Shown here: positions 26,555 to 35,962 of the stretch, piece after piece
How positions within the stretch are numbered: position 1 is the stretch's first letter
Layout of the letters: the number at the start of each line of letters is the position of its first letter
Origin: Azospirillum sp. B4
GTDB taxonomy: Bacteria > Pseudomonadota > Alphaproteobacteria > Azospirillales > Azospirillaceae
Direction: 5' to 3'
DNA length: 64,000 nt
NCBI RefSeq assembly: GCF_000333275.1
Contig: NZ_BACU01000637.1
Span: forward strand, 27,401 to 91,400
Notes under the pieces: generated by a model
Told to the model about the DNA's origin: nothing
Seen by the model: the letters and a program-made list of their open reading frames with translations, nothing else
Database searches by the model: none
Program-made: the position numbers and the translations under genes

Positions 26555-26700
26555 GGGACTGGCCTCCTTTGACCATGCTTACATATATGCCCATTTCGGA
26601 AGATGGACAAGGGCGACGGCGGCAGAATTTACCCATCGCCACCGCCCTTTCCCTGGCCCTGGACTCAAAACAGGCACCCGAGTCTTGCAGATAGAAAGGC

Positions 26701-27978
26701 TTACGACTTGCCCTTCGCGTGATAGCTGATGCGCCACACCGTGCCGCCGACATCGTCGGCCACCAGCAGGCTGCCGTCGTGCGCCGTGGCCAGGCCCACC
26801 GGGCGGCCCCAGACCTGGGCGGGGTTGGTGCCGGCCACCCAGAAGCCGGTGGCGAAGTTCACGTAGTGGCCGGCCGGCCGGCCGTGGGTGAAGGGCACGT
26901 AGACGATCTTGTAGCCCGTCGGCTTGGCCTTGTTCCACGAGCCGTGCAGGGTGACGAAGGCGCCGCCCTGGTAGTCGGCTGGGAACTGGTGGGCGGTGTA
27001 GAACAGCAGGCCCAGCGGGGCGGAGTGGGCGTCGAACAGCAGGTCGGGGACGATGGCCTTGGCCACCAGGTCCGGCCGCTTGTCGGCGAAGTCCGGCTGC
27101 GGGTGGTTGCCGATGTAGGAATAGGGCCAGCCATAGAAGCCTTCGGGCTGCAGCCGGGTCATGTAGTCGGGCACCAGGCCGTCGCCCAGGCCATCACGCT
27201 CATTCACCACGGCGTAGAGATCGTCGGTGCCGGGGTAGAACTGCAGGCCCACCGGGTTGCGGGTGCCGGAGGCGAAGACGCGCTTCACCGAACCGTCCAT
27301 ATTGAACTCGGTCACGGTGGCATGGGGCTTCGGGTCCTCGGCGATGTTACTCATGGAGCCGATGCCGACGAAGAAGCTCTTGCCGTCGGGGGCGAATTCC
27401 AGGGTGCGGGTGGGGTGGCCCTTGGGCTGGCCCAGGGCGCCGTCCGGCGTCACCTGGACGCGGTCGCCCGCCGGCTTGGTGTCGCCGTCCTTGTAGGGAA
27501 TCTTCCAAACCGCCTTGATGTCGCCCACCCACAGATAGCCGTCGTGGAACTCGATGCCGTAGGGGCGGTCGAATCCGCCGGCGAAGGTGATGACCTGGTC
27601 GGCCTTGCCCGTGCCCTGGCTGTCGCGCAGCAGGGTGATCTCACCCGGGTTGGCCTGGCGCGCCAGGAAAACGTCGCCGTTGGGCGCCACGGCCAGGTTG
27701 CGGGCGCGGCTGAGGCCGGTGGCGAAGATGGAAACGGTGAAGCCCTTGGGCACGTTCAGGGTGGCGCCGGCCGGGCGTTCCACCTCTTCCGACGAATTGC
27801 CCACGCCCTCGGTGGCATAGGGGGCCGGCAGGTCGGCGGCGCGGATCTGGATGCGCTGGCCCACCTTCTGTTCAGGATTGTCGCTGGGGGACGCCGCCCC
27901 GGCGGAGGACCAGGCGGGGGCGAGAGCCCCCAGGCCGAGGCTGAGGGCGGACAGGACGGCAAGGCTGCTGCGGCGCAT
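26701..27978 (-). CDS. Exported PQQ-dependent sugar dehydrogenase-like (sorbosone dehydrogenase family)
   Basis: 425 residues from the ATG at 27978, with a signal peptide (MRRSSLAVLSALSLGLGALA, cleavage near AGAAS). The mature part is a six-bladed propeller of the soluble glucose/sorbosone dehydrogenase type: LSRARNLAVAPNGDVFLA at the first blade, FDRPYGIEFHDGYLWVG, ASGTRNPVGLQFYPGT (the R-N-P-x-G motif) and HGSWNKAKPTGYK. These enzymes oxidise sugars or aldehydes in the periplasm with PQQ. No PQQ biosynthesis gene is nearby. Further upstream frame is ignored. Confidence 0.88.
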   Translation of the reverse strand: MRRSSLAVLSALSLGLGALAPAWSSAGAASPSDNPEQKVGQRIQIRAADLPAPYATEGVGNSSEEVERPAGATLNVPKGFTVSIFATGLSRARNLAVAPNGDVFLARQANPGEITLLRDSQGTGKADQVITFAGGFDRPYGIEFHDGYLWVGDIKAVWKIPYKDGDTKPAGDRVQVTPDGALGQPKGHPTRTLEFAPDGKSFFVGIGSMSNIAEDPKPHATVTEFNMDGSVKRVFASGTRNPVGLQFYPGTDDLYAVVNERDGLGDGLVPDYMTRLQPEGFYGWPYSYIGNHPQPDFADKRPDLVAKAIVPDLLFDAHSAPLGLLFYTAHQFPADYQGGAFVTLHGSWNKAKPTGYKIVYVPFTHGRPAGHYVNFATGFWVAGTNPAQVWGRPVGLATAHDGSLLVADDVGGTVWRISYHAKGKS

Positions 27979-28204
27979 GGGTCGCTCGAAAAGTGCGGGG
28001 GTGGTGATAACGTTGTCACTGTCGGTGACTTTAACCATGATCGCAAGATCGCAACTGGGACTATGCCGGATTGCCGCGCCCGGCCACGGCGCTTGTGTCC
28101 CGCAGGGGTGGTCCCAGGGCTGGCGCCCGGTGTGGTCCTGGACGGGCCGCCCCGCTTGGGGCAATGATTCAGCCAGATATGCAACAAGCCGAGGCCTTGA
28201 GACC

Positions 28205-28624
28205 ATGATCAGCCTGCTGATGAACATCCTGTGGGTGGTGCTGTTCGGCTTCACCGGGGCGCTGGCCTGGTTCATGGCCGCGATCCTGATGGTGATCAGC
28301 ATCGTCGGCATCCCCTGGGCCCGCGCCGCCTTCAACATGGGCCTGTTCGTGCTGTGGCCTTTCGGCCAGGTGGCGGTGGACCGCCGCCTCCTGACGGGGC
28401 AGGAGGACGTGGGCACCAGCCCGCTGGGCTTCCTGGGCAACGTTCTGTGGTTCCTGTTCGCCGGCTGGTGGCTGGCGCTCTACCACCTGGTGGCGGGCCT
28501 GCTGTGGTGCGTCACCATCATCGGCATCCCCTTCGGCTTCCAGCACTTCAAGTTCGCCGGCCTGGCGCTGGCCCCCATCGGCAAGGCCATCGTGCCGGTG
28601 GAGACCATGGGGATGAGGTATTAA
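28205..28624 (+). CDS. YccF-family inner membrane protein
   Basis: 139 residues with two similar halves, each ending in the YccF-domain signature: IVGIPWARAAFNMG and IIGIPFGFQHFKFAGLALAPIG. Four hydrophobic segments are visible (about 5-33, 40-52, 72-95, 96-110). The family is widespread and without an established function. A repeat module follows 3 bp after the stop codon. Confidence 0.88.
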   Translation: MISLLMNILWVVLFGFTGALAWFMAAILMVISIVGIPWARAAFNMGLFVLWPFGQVAVDRRLLTGQEDVGTSPLGFLGNVLWFLFAGWWLALYHLVAGLLWCVTIIGIPFGFQHFKFAGLALAPIGKAIVPVETMGMRY

Positions 28625-28627
28625 GTT

Positions 28628-28714
28628 CCTCTGACGCCGGCAGGGCCGTCCGGCCCTTTGGCTATCCTCGCTGCGCCCTCCGGTACTCGCTCCGGCGGCC
28701 TCGGTCGCGGCCTA
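28628..28714 (-). repeat. Dispersed structured intergenic module, copy F
   Basis: An 87-bp copy in reverse orientation. Read on the minus strand: GGCCGCGACCGAGGCC (first hairpin weakened), the GCCGGAGCGAGTACCGGAGGGCG arm shared with copy A, then AGGGCC-ggac-GGCCCT and an altered GACGCC end. The most diverged of the six. Confidence 0.75.
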
Positions 28715-28740
28715 GAAAAACTGAAAAGTGCGTTGGTCGC

Positions 28741-29856
28741 TTAACAACGGATAGGCTCCAACAAGTCCGGGATGCGGTCGCGGTCGACGGCGTCCAGGAA
28801 CTCGTCGGCCAGGCGGTCGGTTTCGGCCACGGCCTGGCACCAATAGCGCTGGCGCTCCGCCGGCGGCAAGGCCCTGAAGTCGCGGCGGTCGGGGATCTTG
28901 CCGTGGGGCAGGCCGGCCAGGAACTCAACCGACGGGCACAGCAGCAGTGTCCGGGCCAGCGAGGCCGCCGCCGGACGCCGCCAGGCCAGGGCCTTGTCGA
29001 ACCAGCCCGGCACCACCTTGGGTCCGAAATGGGGGAACAGCACCAGGTCACCGCCCGGCGCCTCCGGAACGGACGGCCCCGGGGTGAAAGGGATGTCGAG
29101 GTGATAGTCCATGATGCCGCCGTCCATGTAGGCGCCGGGCCCGGCGCCGCCGATGTCGCGCACCAGTTCCAGCAGGAAGGGGATGGCGCCGGACGCCATC
29201 AGCACGTCGCCCAGGTTGGCCGGCGTCAGGGGCACGCGCCGGGTGGGAAAGCCGGCGGCCAGGTCGAAGGGGTCGGCGCCGCGTGGATCGGCGAACAGGG
29301 TGCGCTGGAAGAATAGGGGCAGGCTGCGGCGGCTGACCAGGTTGGCCAGACCCGCCGCGCCGATGCCGGCGGCCAGCCATGCGGGGTGGCGGGCGCCGAG
29401 CACGCCCCGCCCCCGCACCGCCAGCACCGACAGGCGCATGCACGGATGCGCCAGGATCTCGCCAGCGCCCTTGCGGCCGCCTTCATCTCCACCAGCGGGT
29501 GACCCCAGGATGATGTCCAGGAAGGCCCGGCTTTCCCGGGTCAGCGTCCGCATGGTGGTGTCCGACGGCACATAGGCCAGATAGGCCTCCTCGAACCGGC
29601 GCAGGACCGCCGCCGGGTCCTGGCGCGCCATGGCGGCGAAACGCCAGCTGCCGATGGAGCTGCCCACCATGGCCAGCGGCTGGACGCGGCCCTTGAACCA
29701 GCGCGACAGGATGGCCCGGTCCAGGCGGGTCAGCGCCAGCCATTTGGGCCCGCCGGAGGCGCCGGCCACGGTGCCGAACAGGGCGTCGGACGCGCCGTCG
29801 CGGCGCAGGCGGGCCATGGCCTCGGGCCCAGCCAGGAAACGCAAGGCTCGCACCAC
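28741..29856 (-). CDS. Patatin-like phospholipase
   Basis: 371 residues. The patatin catalytic dyad is visible: Ser in GSSIGS (about residue 67) and Asp in the YMDGGIMDYH motif. The oxyanion-type glycine stretch near the N-terminus reads GTVAGASGGPKW, and LMASGAIPFLLE is typical of the fold. Expected to be a cytoplasmic or membrane-associated lipid acyl hydrolase. Neither signal peptide nor partner gene is visible, so a secreted toxin is not indicated. Confidence 0.85.
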   Translation of the reverse strand: MVRALRFLAGPEAMARLRRDGASDALFGTVAGASGGPKWLALTRLDRAILSRWFKGRVQPLAMVGSSIGSWRFAAMARQDPAAVLRRFEEAYLAYVPSDTTMRTLTRESRAFLDIILGSPAGGDEGGRKGAGEILAHPCMRLSVLAVRGRGVLGARHPAWLAAGIGAAGLANLVSRRSLPLFFQRTLFADPRGADPFDLAAGFPTRRVPLTPANLGDVLMASGAIPFLLELVRDIGGAGPGAYMDGGIMDYHLDIPFTPGPSVPEAPGGDLVLFPHFGPKVVPGWFDKALAWRRPAAASLARTLLLCPSVEFLAGLPHGKIPDRRDFRALPPAERQRYWCQAVAETDRLADEFLDAVDRDRIPDLLEPIRC

Positions 29857-30026
29857 CCCATCCTCCTTCCAAACCGCCGCAAATACGCCTTGAAACGGCG
29901 CTTAAACCCGCGCATGGCTTCGCGCCCGGACCATCCGCTATGATGGACCCGGAGGCCCGTCCGCGAGATTCGGGACCTGGGCGCTCAGCCTATAGCCATG
30001 TGATTGTTATTCAAGGAGTTGCCACC

Positions 30027-30287
30027 ATGTCCACCCCCCACAAGCGCGCCATGGAAGCCGTGCTGGAAGCCGCCGACCTGGATATCAAGGCGGCCCTGGA
30101 GGAACGGGGGATCAGCGACAAGCATTCGGAAGAGGCCGACGACACCATCCTGGACGTGGCCATCCTGCATGCCTGGCGCATCTTCGTGCGCATCAACGAG
30201 GCCCAGGGCCTGACGGTCGACCCCGGCCTGTTCGTCGACCTGGCCAGCGAACTGGCCGAGGACATGGCGGAAGATCGGGAGCAGTAA
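30027..30287 (+). CDS. Small acidic helical protein, unknown
   Basis: 86 residues, ATG at 30027 with AAGGAG 11 bases before. Acidic and all-helical: KRAMEAVLEAADLDIKAALEERG, EADDTILDVAILHAWRIFVRINEA, and an acidic tail (ELAEDMAEDREQ). No membrane helix. It lies between the patatin gene (divergent) and tRNA-Leu. No family recognised. Confidence 0.65.
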   Translation: MSTPHKRAMEAVLEAADLDIKAALEERGISDKHSEEADDTILDVAILHAWRIFVRINEAQGLTVDPGLFVDLASELAEDMAEDREQ

Positions 30288-30307
30288 TCGGACAAAAGCC
30301 CCACCCG

Positions 30308-30394
30308 TGGTGCCCGCTGCCGGGATCGAACCGGCACGCCCGTGAGGGCGAGGGATTTTAAGTCCCTTGCGTCTACCTGTTCCGCCAAGCGGGC
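30308..30394 (-). tRNA. tRNA-Leu (anticodon TAA)
   Basis: 87 nt with encoded CCA. The acceptor GCCCGCT pairs with AGCGGGC. The anticodon stem AGGGA/TCCCT encloses CTTAAAA, giving anticodon TAA. A long variable arm and the GGTTCGATCC T arm confirm a class II leucine tRNA. Confidence 0.97.
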
Positions 30395-30469
30395 ATCCAG
30401 GGTCGAGGCCGCTGGGAAACTAGCGGAGGTGGGGCGTGCAGGGCAAGGCCGGTCGAGGATCTTCCCCGC

Positions 30470-31222
30470 TCAGGCGGCCCCCTCCACCACCTCGGCCTCC
30501 GCCCCCATGCCGCGCACCAGGGCCGCCACCTCCTCCGTCGCCGCCAGCAGACGCGGCGCGTCCGGGCTGCGCAGCACCAGGCTGGTGGCGAAGCGGCCCT
30601 CGCGATAGGTGGGGTAGCTGCCGATGTCCACGTCGGCGTAGCGGTCCTGGATGGCGCTGAGGCCGCCGGCCAGTTCACCCTCCCCCACCAGGCAGCGGAC
30701 GGTGCGGGCCAGCACCACCGGGCCGCCCACCAGGCGGTTGGTCAGGCCGGCCAGCATGGCCTGCATGATGGACGGCACGCCGGCCATGACGAAGACGTTG
30801 CCGACCTGGAAGCCGGGGGCGGCCGACACCGGGTTGTCGATCAGGATGCCGCCCTGCGGCACGTTGGCCATGCGCAGCCGCGCCTCGTTCAGCTCCCGCC
30901 CCGTGCCGGCGTAATGGGTCTCCAGCCGGCGCACGGCCTCCGGATCGCGCAGCAGGGGCACGCCGAAGGCCTTGGCCACGCACGCGGCGGTGATGTCGTC
31001 ATGCGTGGGCCCGATGCCGCCGGTGGTGAAGACGTAGGTGTAGCGGGCGCGGGTCTGGTTCACCGCCTCCACGATCGCGGCCTCGTCATCGGCCACCACC
31101 CGCGCCTCCTTCAGGCGCACGCCCATCGCCCCCAGCACCTTGGCCAGGTGGTTCAGGTTCACGTCCTGGGTGCGGCCGGACAGGATCTCGTTGCCGATGA
31201 TGATGAGGCAGGCGGTGGTCAT
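30470..31222 (-). CDS. CinA-like molybdopterin-binding-domain protein (COG1058)
   Basis: 250 residues equal to the N-terminal domain of CinA without the C-terminal amidohydrolase. It starts ACLIIIGNEILSGRTQDVN and has FTTGGIGPTHDDITAACVAKAFGVPL and the PGFQVGNVFVMAGVPSIMQ segment. In some members this domain hydrolyses ADP-ribose or pyridine dinucleotides; the stand-alone form's role is less sure. It lies divergent from map with about 250 bp between them. Confidence 0.9.
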   Translation of the reverse strand: MTTACLIIIGNEILSGRTQDVNLNHLAKVLGAMGVRLKEARVVADDEAAIVEAVNQTRARYTYVFTTGGIGPTHDDITAACVAKAFGVPLLRDPEAVRRLETHYAGTGRELNEARLRMANVPQGGILIDNPVSAAPGFQVGNVFVMAGVPSIMQAMLAGLTNRLVGGPVVLARTVRCLVGEGELAGGLSAIQDRYADVDIGSYPTYREGRFATSLVLRSPDAPRLLAATEEVAALVRGMGAEAEVVEGAA

Positions 31223-31474
31223 GGGAAGGCGGCTTTCCTGACAGGCGGAATGGGCAAGCGGGGTGCGGCCGCGATTATAGGGGGAAATGGCCGTCCGCCA
31301 ACCGCCGGCAGCGCGCCGGCGCGCCGATTCGGGGCCCTGCCCTGCCCCGGATTGCCTTGCCGTGGCCTCGTGTCGCGCCTAAGTTCGGAACCGTGTGCCC
31401 CGGCCAACCGTTGCCGGGCGCTGGTGTTTGGCTGGGACCGGCCTGTCGGCCGCCCCATGGCATGGATTTGAAGC

Positions 31475-32320
31475 ATGAACAGAGGCGAAGCGGCCGCCGC
31501 CGCGGACGAAGAGTATGAACTGGAAGACCGCGGCATCGTCATCCACGGGGCCGAGGGCTTCGCCGCCATGCGCAAGGCCGGCCAGACGGCCGCGGCACTG
31601 CTGGACTATCTGACCCCCTTCGTCGTGCCCGGCGTGGCGACGGAGGAGATCGACCGCCTGTGCGAGGAATGGACCCAGGCCCATGGCGCCATATCCGCCA
31701 CCCTGGGCTATCGCGGATATCCCAAATCCTGCTGCATCTCCGTCAACCATGTGGTCTGCCACGGCATTCCCAGCGACAAGCGCCTGCAGAAGGGCGACAT
31801 CGCCAACATCGACGTCACCGTCATCGTCGACGGCTGGTTCGGCGACACCAGCCGCATGTTCTTCGTGGGCGACGACATCCCCCTGAAGGCGCGCAAGCTG
31901 GTGGACGTGACCTATGAGGCGATGATGCGTGGCATCCAGGCGGTGCGCCCCGGCGCCACCCTGGGCGACATCGGACACGCCATCCAGACCTTCGCCGAGG
32001 GCAACCGCTTTTCCGTCGTGCGCGACTTCTGCGGCCACGGCGTGGGCAAGGTGTTCCACACCGCCCCGTCCGTCCTGCACTTCGGCAAGCCCGGCCAGGG
32101 CACGGAATTGAAGGAAGGCATGATCTTCACCATCGAGCCGATGATCAACATCGGCCGCTATGACGTGAAGATCCTGTCCGATGGCTGGACCGCCGTCACC
32201 AAGGACAAGAGCCTGTCGGCACAGTTCGAGCATACGGTGGGCGTGACCAAGGACGGCTGCGAGATCTTCACCCTATCCCCCGCGGGCTTCCACCACCCGC
32301 CCTACGCCGCCAAGGCCTGA
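31475..32320 (+). CDS. map: Methionine aminopeptidase type I
   Basis: 281 residues. Removes the initiator Met from nascent proteins. Metal ligands visible: Asp in IDVTVIVDGWFGDTS (two), His in RDFCGHGVGKVFH, Glu in FTIEPMINIG and a final Glu in QFEHTVGV. Substrate-side His in SVNHVVCHGIP. The N-terminal 20 residues are Ala/Glu-rich and poorly conserved, so an internal start is possible, but no better ATG is seen. A terminator follows at 32391. Confidence 0.96.
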   Translation: MNRGEAAAAADEEYELEDRGIVIHGAEGFAAMRKAGQTAAALLDYLTPFVVPGVATEEIDRLCEEWTQAHGAISATLGYRGYPKSCCISVNHVVCHGIPSDKRLQKGDIANIDVTVIVDGWFGDTSRMFFVGDDIPLKARKLVDVTYEAMMRGIQAVRPGATLGDIGHAIQTFAEGNRFSVVRDFCGHGVGKVFHTAPSVLHFGKPGQGTELKEGMIFTIEPMINIGRYDVKILSDGWTAVTKDKSLSAQFEHTVGVTKDGCEIFTLSPAGFHHPPYAAKA

Positions 32321-32321
32321 C

Positions 32322-32361
32322 CCGGTCAACGGCACCGGCCAACGGCGCCCGGCCAACGGCC
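32322..32361. repeat. Short imperfect tandem repeat after map
   Basis: Three units of the type CCGGCCAACGGC (13-15 bp apart) directly after the map stop codon, before its terminator. Confidence 0.6.
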
Positions 32362-32390
32362 CTAGCAGGGGCGCCGCGAGGGTCCATGAC

Positions 32391-32421
32391 GCCCCGCCCG
32401 GATCCCCTGGACGGGGCTTTT
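32391..32421 (+). terminator. Probable terminator of map
   Basis: GCCCCGcCC, short loop, GGaCGGGGC followed by TTTT. One mismatch in the stem; located 70 bp after the map stop codon and just before the end of the convergent gene at 32425. Confidence 0.7.
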
Positions 32422-32424
32422 GAT

Positions 32425-32925
32425 TCACGCGCTGGCCGCCTGCGGGCCCCGAACCGCGGCGAGATGCTGGTCCAGCAGGGCGCCCACCGCCGCCTGGGTG
32501 CTGGCCAGCACCTGGCGCAGGGACGGAAGCGCGTCGGCCTCCGCCACGCCCTGGACAGCGCGGCGGGCCAGGAAGCGGGTGATGTGGGCCAGGCCGGGGG
32601 GGCCCATCTCCGCCGCCGTTCCGGTCAACAGGTACCCGTAGTGGCGCACGCCCCCCACCGCGCCCAGTTGCAACGCCAGGTCCAGGCCCACGCCGGCATC
32701 GGCCAGGCATTCGGCGTACAGCATCAGGATCTCCGACCACGCGCGGTCCCCCAGCGACCTGGCGTAGCGGCGCAGCCGTTCCTCCTCCATGAGCGGGATG
32801 CCGCGCCACGGGTCCCCGCCGCGCTCTTCCCCGCGTTCCTCCCCGGGCCCGCGTTCCCCCCCGGGTCCGGAAAACTTGTCGGTGCGGGACGATTTGATAA
32901 CGGACAGGGGAATGGGGTTGGGCAT
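32425..32925 (-). CDS. Hypothetical helical protein with Gly/Glu/Arg-rich linker
   Basis: 166 residues from the ATG at 32925, which has AGGAG 10 bases upstream; the longer frame to 33189 is not supported. An N-terminal Gly/Glu/Arg-rich low-complexity stretch (about residues 20-42) precedes a helical domain of about 120 residues (LRRYARSLGDRAWSEILMLYAECLADAG...). No membrane segments or cysteines stand out. It is convergent with map and divergent from radC. No family recognised. Confidence 0.65.
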   Translation of the reverse strand: MPNPIPLSVIKSSRTDKFSGPGGERGPGEERGEERGGDPWRGIPLMEEERLRRYARSLGDRAWSEILMLYAECLADAGVGLDLALQLGAVGGVRHYGYLLTGTAAEMGPPGLAHITRFLARRAVQGVAEADALPSLRQVLASTQAAVGALLDQHLAAVRGPQAASA

Positions 32926-33187
32926 CGCGGCTGGACTCCTCTGGTCAGGCGAAGTAACCCCAAAGCAATAGATATGCCAGCGAACGGCCCAACCTCCACC
33001 GTCAGGAAATCCGGCGAGTCGGGGCGGTGGGGCATCAGGCGCCCCCACCCGGCAGTGCGCATGGGCGCCCGCCTGGGCCGGAAGGTTTTGCCGGGATGAT
33101 TCCGCCCGGCACCAGGCTTTCCGCCACCCCTGGTGGCTGCAACGCCCAACCCCTATACTGCCTGGACGGGTGAACGGGGGTATGGGC

Positions 33188-33949
33188 ATGGGCCGCAGGG
33201 ATGAGGAAGGCGTGGCGCCAGAACTGGACCTGCCGGCGCCGGCGACCGGGGAACCAGCGATTGGGGAGAAGGAGCCGCCGCCCCATTACCATGGCCACCG
33301 CGACCGCCTGCGCGCGCGTTTCCTGAACCAGGGGCCGGAAGCCCTGCAGGATTATGAGCTGGTAGAGCTGCTGCTGTTCCAGGCCATTCCCCGGCGCGAC
33401 GTGAAGCCCCTGGCCAAGGAGTTGCTGGCCCGGTTCGGTTCCTTCTGGGCGCTGGTTTCGGCGCCGGTGCCGGTGCTGCGCGATGAGTTCAAGCTGAGCG
33501 ACGCCGCCATCGGTGCCATCAAGGTCGTCGCCGCCGCTGCATTACGCATGGCAAAACGCGAATTGCTGGACCGGCCGGTGCTGTCATCCTGGCAAAAGCT
33601 GTTGGACTACTGCCAGGGCACCCTGGCGCATGAACAGGTGGAGCAGTTCCATGTGCTGTTCCTGGACGGCCGCCACGCCCTCCTGCGTGACGAGGTGCAG
33701 CAGCGCGGCACGGTGAACCAAACCGCGGCTTATCCGCGCGAAGTCCTGAAACGCGCGCTGGAACTGGGGGCCAGCGGCGTCATCCTGGTGCACAACCACC
33801 CCAGCGGCGACCCCAGCCCCAGCCGGGCCGACATCCAGATGACCAAGGCCGTGGTGGATGCCGCCAAGGCCCTGGAGATCACCGTGCACGACCATTTGGT
33901 CATCGGCCGGGGTCGCCACTTCAGCTTCCGGGCGCAGGGGCTTCTTTGA
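33188..33949 (+). CDS. radC: RadC-family JAB-domain protein
   Basis: About 253 residues from the ATG at 33188 (GGGGG 7 bases upstream; GTG at 33170 and ATG at 33182 are alternatives). An N-terminal helix-hairpin-helix-like segment (GPEALQDYELVELLLFQAIPRRDV) precedes the JAB/MPN zinc domain with the metal motif HNHPSGDPSPSRAD and the Glu in LFLDGRHALLRDE region. Despite its name, the family is not proven to act in recombination repair; a role in DNA metabolism is only inferred. The acidic/Pro-rich N-terminus is variable. Confidence 0.92.
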   Translation: MGRRDEEGVAPELDLPAPATGEPAIGEKEPPPHYHGHRDRLRARFLNQGPEALQDYELVELLLFQAIPRRDVKPLAKELLARFGSFWALVSAPVPVLRDEFKLSDAAIGAIKVVAAAALRMAKRELLDRPVLSSWQKLLDYCQGTLAHEQVEQFHVLFLDGRHALLRDEVQQRGTVNQTAAYPREVLKRALELGASGVILVHNHPSGDPSPSRADIQMTKAVVDAAKALEITVHDHLVIGRGRHFSFRAQGLL

Positions 33950-34038
33950 TGTCCCCGCGCCAGGCCTATTGCACTTACCTAAGCGCGGGATTTGCGGCCA
34001 CAGCGTCGGGCTTGTCTCCCCACAATCCATGCGCTCGG

Positions 34039-34776
34039 TTAAGTCGCGCCTCTAAGCCATGAATCAAGGGACGTTCGGTAGCGGCGGCTGAACCTCATTC
34101 GCAATCCGGTCTTCAGTATCAGGGTTCCATCTCCGTGGGCGGTGGTCGTGACTTCGGCGACCCTGTCCAACCGCACTATCGCACTGCGATGAATACGCGC
34201 GAAATCGGCAAGCGGCAGGCGCGTGGCCAGGGCGGACAGGGAATCATTGACCAGCCACGCGCGATGTCCGCAATGGACCTCAGCATAATCCCCCGCCGCC
34301 GAAATCCAGTCGACTTCCTCCAAATCGATAACCCGGGTCACGCCCCTTGAGCGGGCGATCAGGCGGGGCGGTGTCGGAATCAGGCCCAGTACCTGCGTCA
34401 GCCGTTCACCTGATGACCGGCGGCCCTTACGCACCCGATCCAGAACCTGCCCGAAGCGGATATCGTCAAAAGGTTTAAGGAGATAATCAAGCGCCTGAAC
34501 CTCAAATGCCTTAATGGCGAAATCATTATAGGCGGTAACGAAAACTGTCGTCGGCATGGTGTCAGCGCCTATGGCCGCGATGACTTCGAAACCGTCCATG
34601 GTCGGCATCTGAATATCAAGAAAGACCAGATCGGGCCGCTCAGCCTCGATCAAGGCGACAGCCATTTCCCCATGGAAAGCCTCACCGATAAGACTAAAGC
34701 CACTTTCCGCCGCCAGCAGATTTCGCAATCGAAGCCTGGCCAGAGGCTCGTCATCGACGATCAGAGTGCGGATCAA
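34039..34776 (-). CDS. LytTR-family response regulator
   Basis: 245 residues. Receiver domain (1-118): VDDEP at residues 8-11, phosphoacceptor Asp54 in FLDIQMP, Thr81 and Lys101 in LLKPF. LytTR DNA-binding domain (about 140-245): RGVTRVIDLEEVDWISAAGDYAEVH, then FARIHRSAIVRLDRV and MRFSRRYR. Its start overlaps the kinase stop by 4 bp, so the two form one transcription unit. Codon use here is less GC-biased than in flanking housekeeping genes. Likely targets are the two divergent exported-protein genes at 36-37.5 kb, by proximity only. Confidence 0.93.
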   Translation of the reverse strand: MIRTLIVDDEPLARLRLRNLLAAESGFSLIGEAFHGEMAVALIEAERPDLVFLDIQMPTMDGFEVIAAIGADTMPTTVFVTAYNDFAIKAFEVQALDYLLKPFDDIRFGQVLDRVRKGRRSSGERLTQVLGLIPTPPRLIARSRGVTRVIDLEEVDWISAAGDYAEVHCGHRAWLVNDSLSALATRLPLADFARIHRSAIVRLDRVAEVTTTAHGDGTLILKTGLRMRFSRRYRTSLDSWLRGAT

Positions 34777-35825
34777 GCCACGGCTCCTTGGGGTATGCGG
34801 ATATCGACACGAAAGCCTTGCCCCGGCGCGGTGGCTATGTCGAAATTGCCCTCACAAAGCCGTTCCAGACGGCGGCGACTGTTGGTCAGACCTATCCCTT
34901 CCCTCACCGCTCCACCCCCTGCGCCATCATCTCGCACGGTCAAATGCAGGTGCCCCTCCGCCATCCGTGCCGTCAAGGTGATGGTACCGCCCGTGGGCAG
35001 AGGGGCTATGCCATGACGCACGGCATTCTCGACCAGCGGCTGAATCAACAAAGATGGCAAGACGGCGCTAAGGGTATCGGGGGCTATGTCGCGCAGTATC
35101 GTCAACCGCTCCCCCAATCGGGCTTGCTCAATAGCCAGATAAGCGTCGGTGAAATCCAGTTCGTCACCCAGCGTCGTCAGAGGGCCCCGCTGACCGTCGA
35201 TCGACAGGCGCAGAAGCTCACCTAAGCGCGCGATCATGCGCTCAGCCCTCAGCGGTTCTGAACGCACAAGGGCGGAAATGGCATTCAGGGCATTGAACAG
35301 GAAATGCGGTTGCAACTGCGCGCGCAGAGCGGCGGTTTCGGCTTCCGCCAACTGAGTTTGCAGTCGGGCGGCATCGATTTCATGGGCGGTCAGTCGATGA
35401 TAGGCGCGTCCGGCGATGACGATACCGGTCAGGGTCGCATAGGTCAGCAGATTGCCTTGTAGGCTACCGGCCATCTTGCGCCACAGCATGTTCTCACCGC
35501 TGCCGAAGATCAGGGACAGGATGAAAACGTAAATAAGGGTGTGCGCCACGGACAGCAGCAGACCGGTCACGATATGCAGGCCGATGCTACGCAGCGCGTG
35601 GCCGCGTTCAAAACCAATGCGGCCGGCCAGAGCGAACACCAACGGCGTCATGGCGGCCCACAGCGTAGAGGCGACAATGGCCGCACTATAGACCCACCAT
35701 GGCTTGGCGGCGTCATAGGCCAGATCATTGACGTACCACTGTCCTCCCAGCACCAGTCCAATGATCAGCCATATGCCGGCGATGGTGAAGACCCGCGTCA
35801 GGAAAGGTGAAGCGAGCGAGGCCAT
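34773..35825 (-). CDS. LytS/YehU-type sensor histidine kinase
   Basis: 350 residues from the ATG at 35825 (35849 is an alternative; both have poor SDs). Four membrane segments in the first 135 residues form the sensor region, with very short loops and no periplasmic domain. The His_kinase domain has the phosphoacceptor His174 in LQPHFLFNALNAIS; the ATPase part has QPLVENAVRHG and DDGAGGG with GIGLTNSRRRLERL. This class signals to LytTR regulators, and the overlapping gene downstream is one. The stimulus is unknown. Confidence 0.92.
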   Translation of the reverse strand: MASLASPFLTRVFTIAGIWLIIGLVLGGQWYVNDLAYDAAKPWWVYSAAIVASTLWAAMTPLVFALAGRIGFERGHALRSIGLHIVTGLLLSVAHTLIYVFILSLIFGSGENMLWRKMAGSLQGNLLTYATLTGIVIAGRAYHRLTAHEIDAARLQTQLAEAETAALRAQLQPHFLFNALNAISALVRSEPLRAERMIARLGELLRLSIDGQRGPLTTLGDELDFTDAYLAIEQARLGERLTILRDIAPDTLSAVLPSLLIQPLVENAVRHGIAPLPTGGTITLTARMAEGHLHLTVRDDGAGGGAVREGIGLTNSRRRLERLCEGNFDIATAPGQGFRVDIRIPQGAVA

Positions 35826-35962
35826 GGGAAACAAATAGCATATCCGCATTTGTCGGCCCATCCCGCTCGGCGGAACCGCTCTCCCTTTCGGCGAAAAGCG
35901 GCTGGTCGCCACCGGGGTGATGCGGCAAATCTGATGCACAAGTCCACGGGAGACCCGCCCCC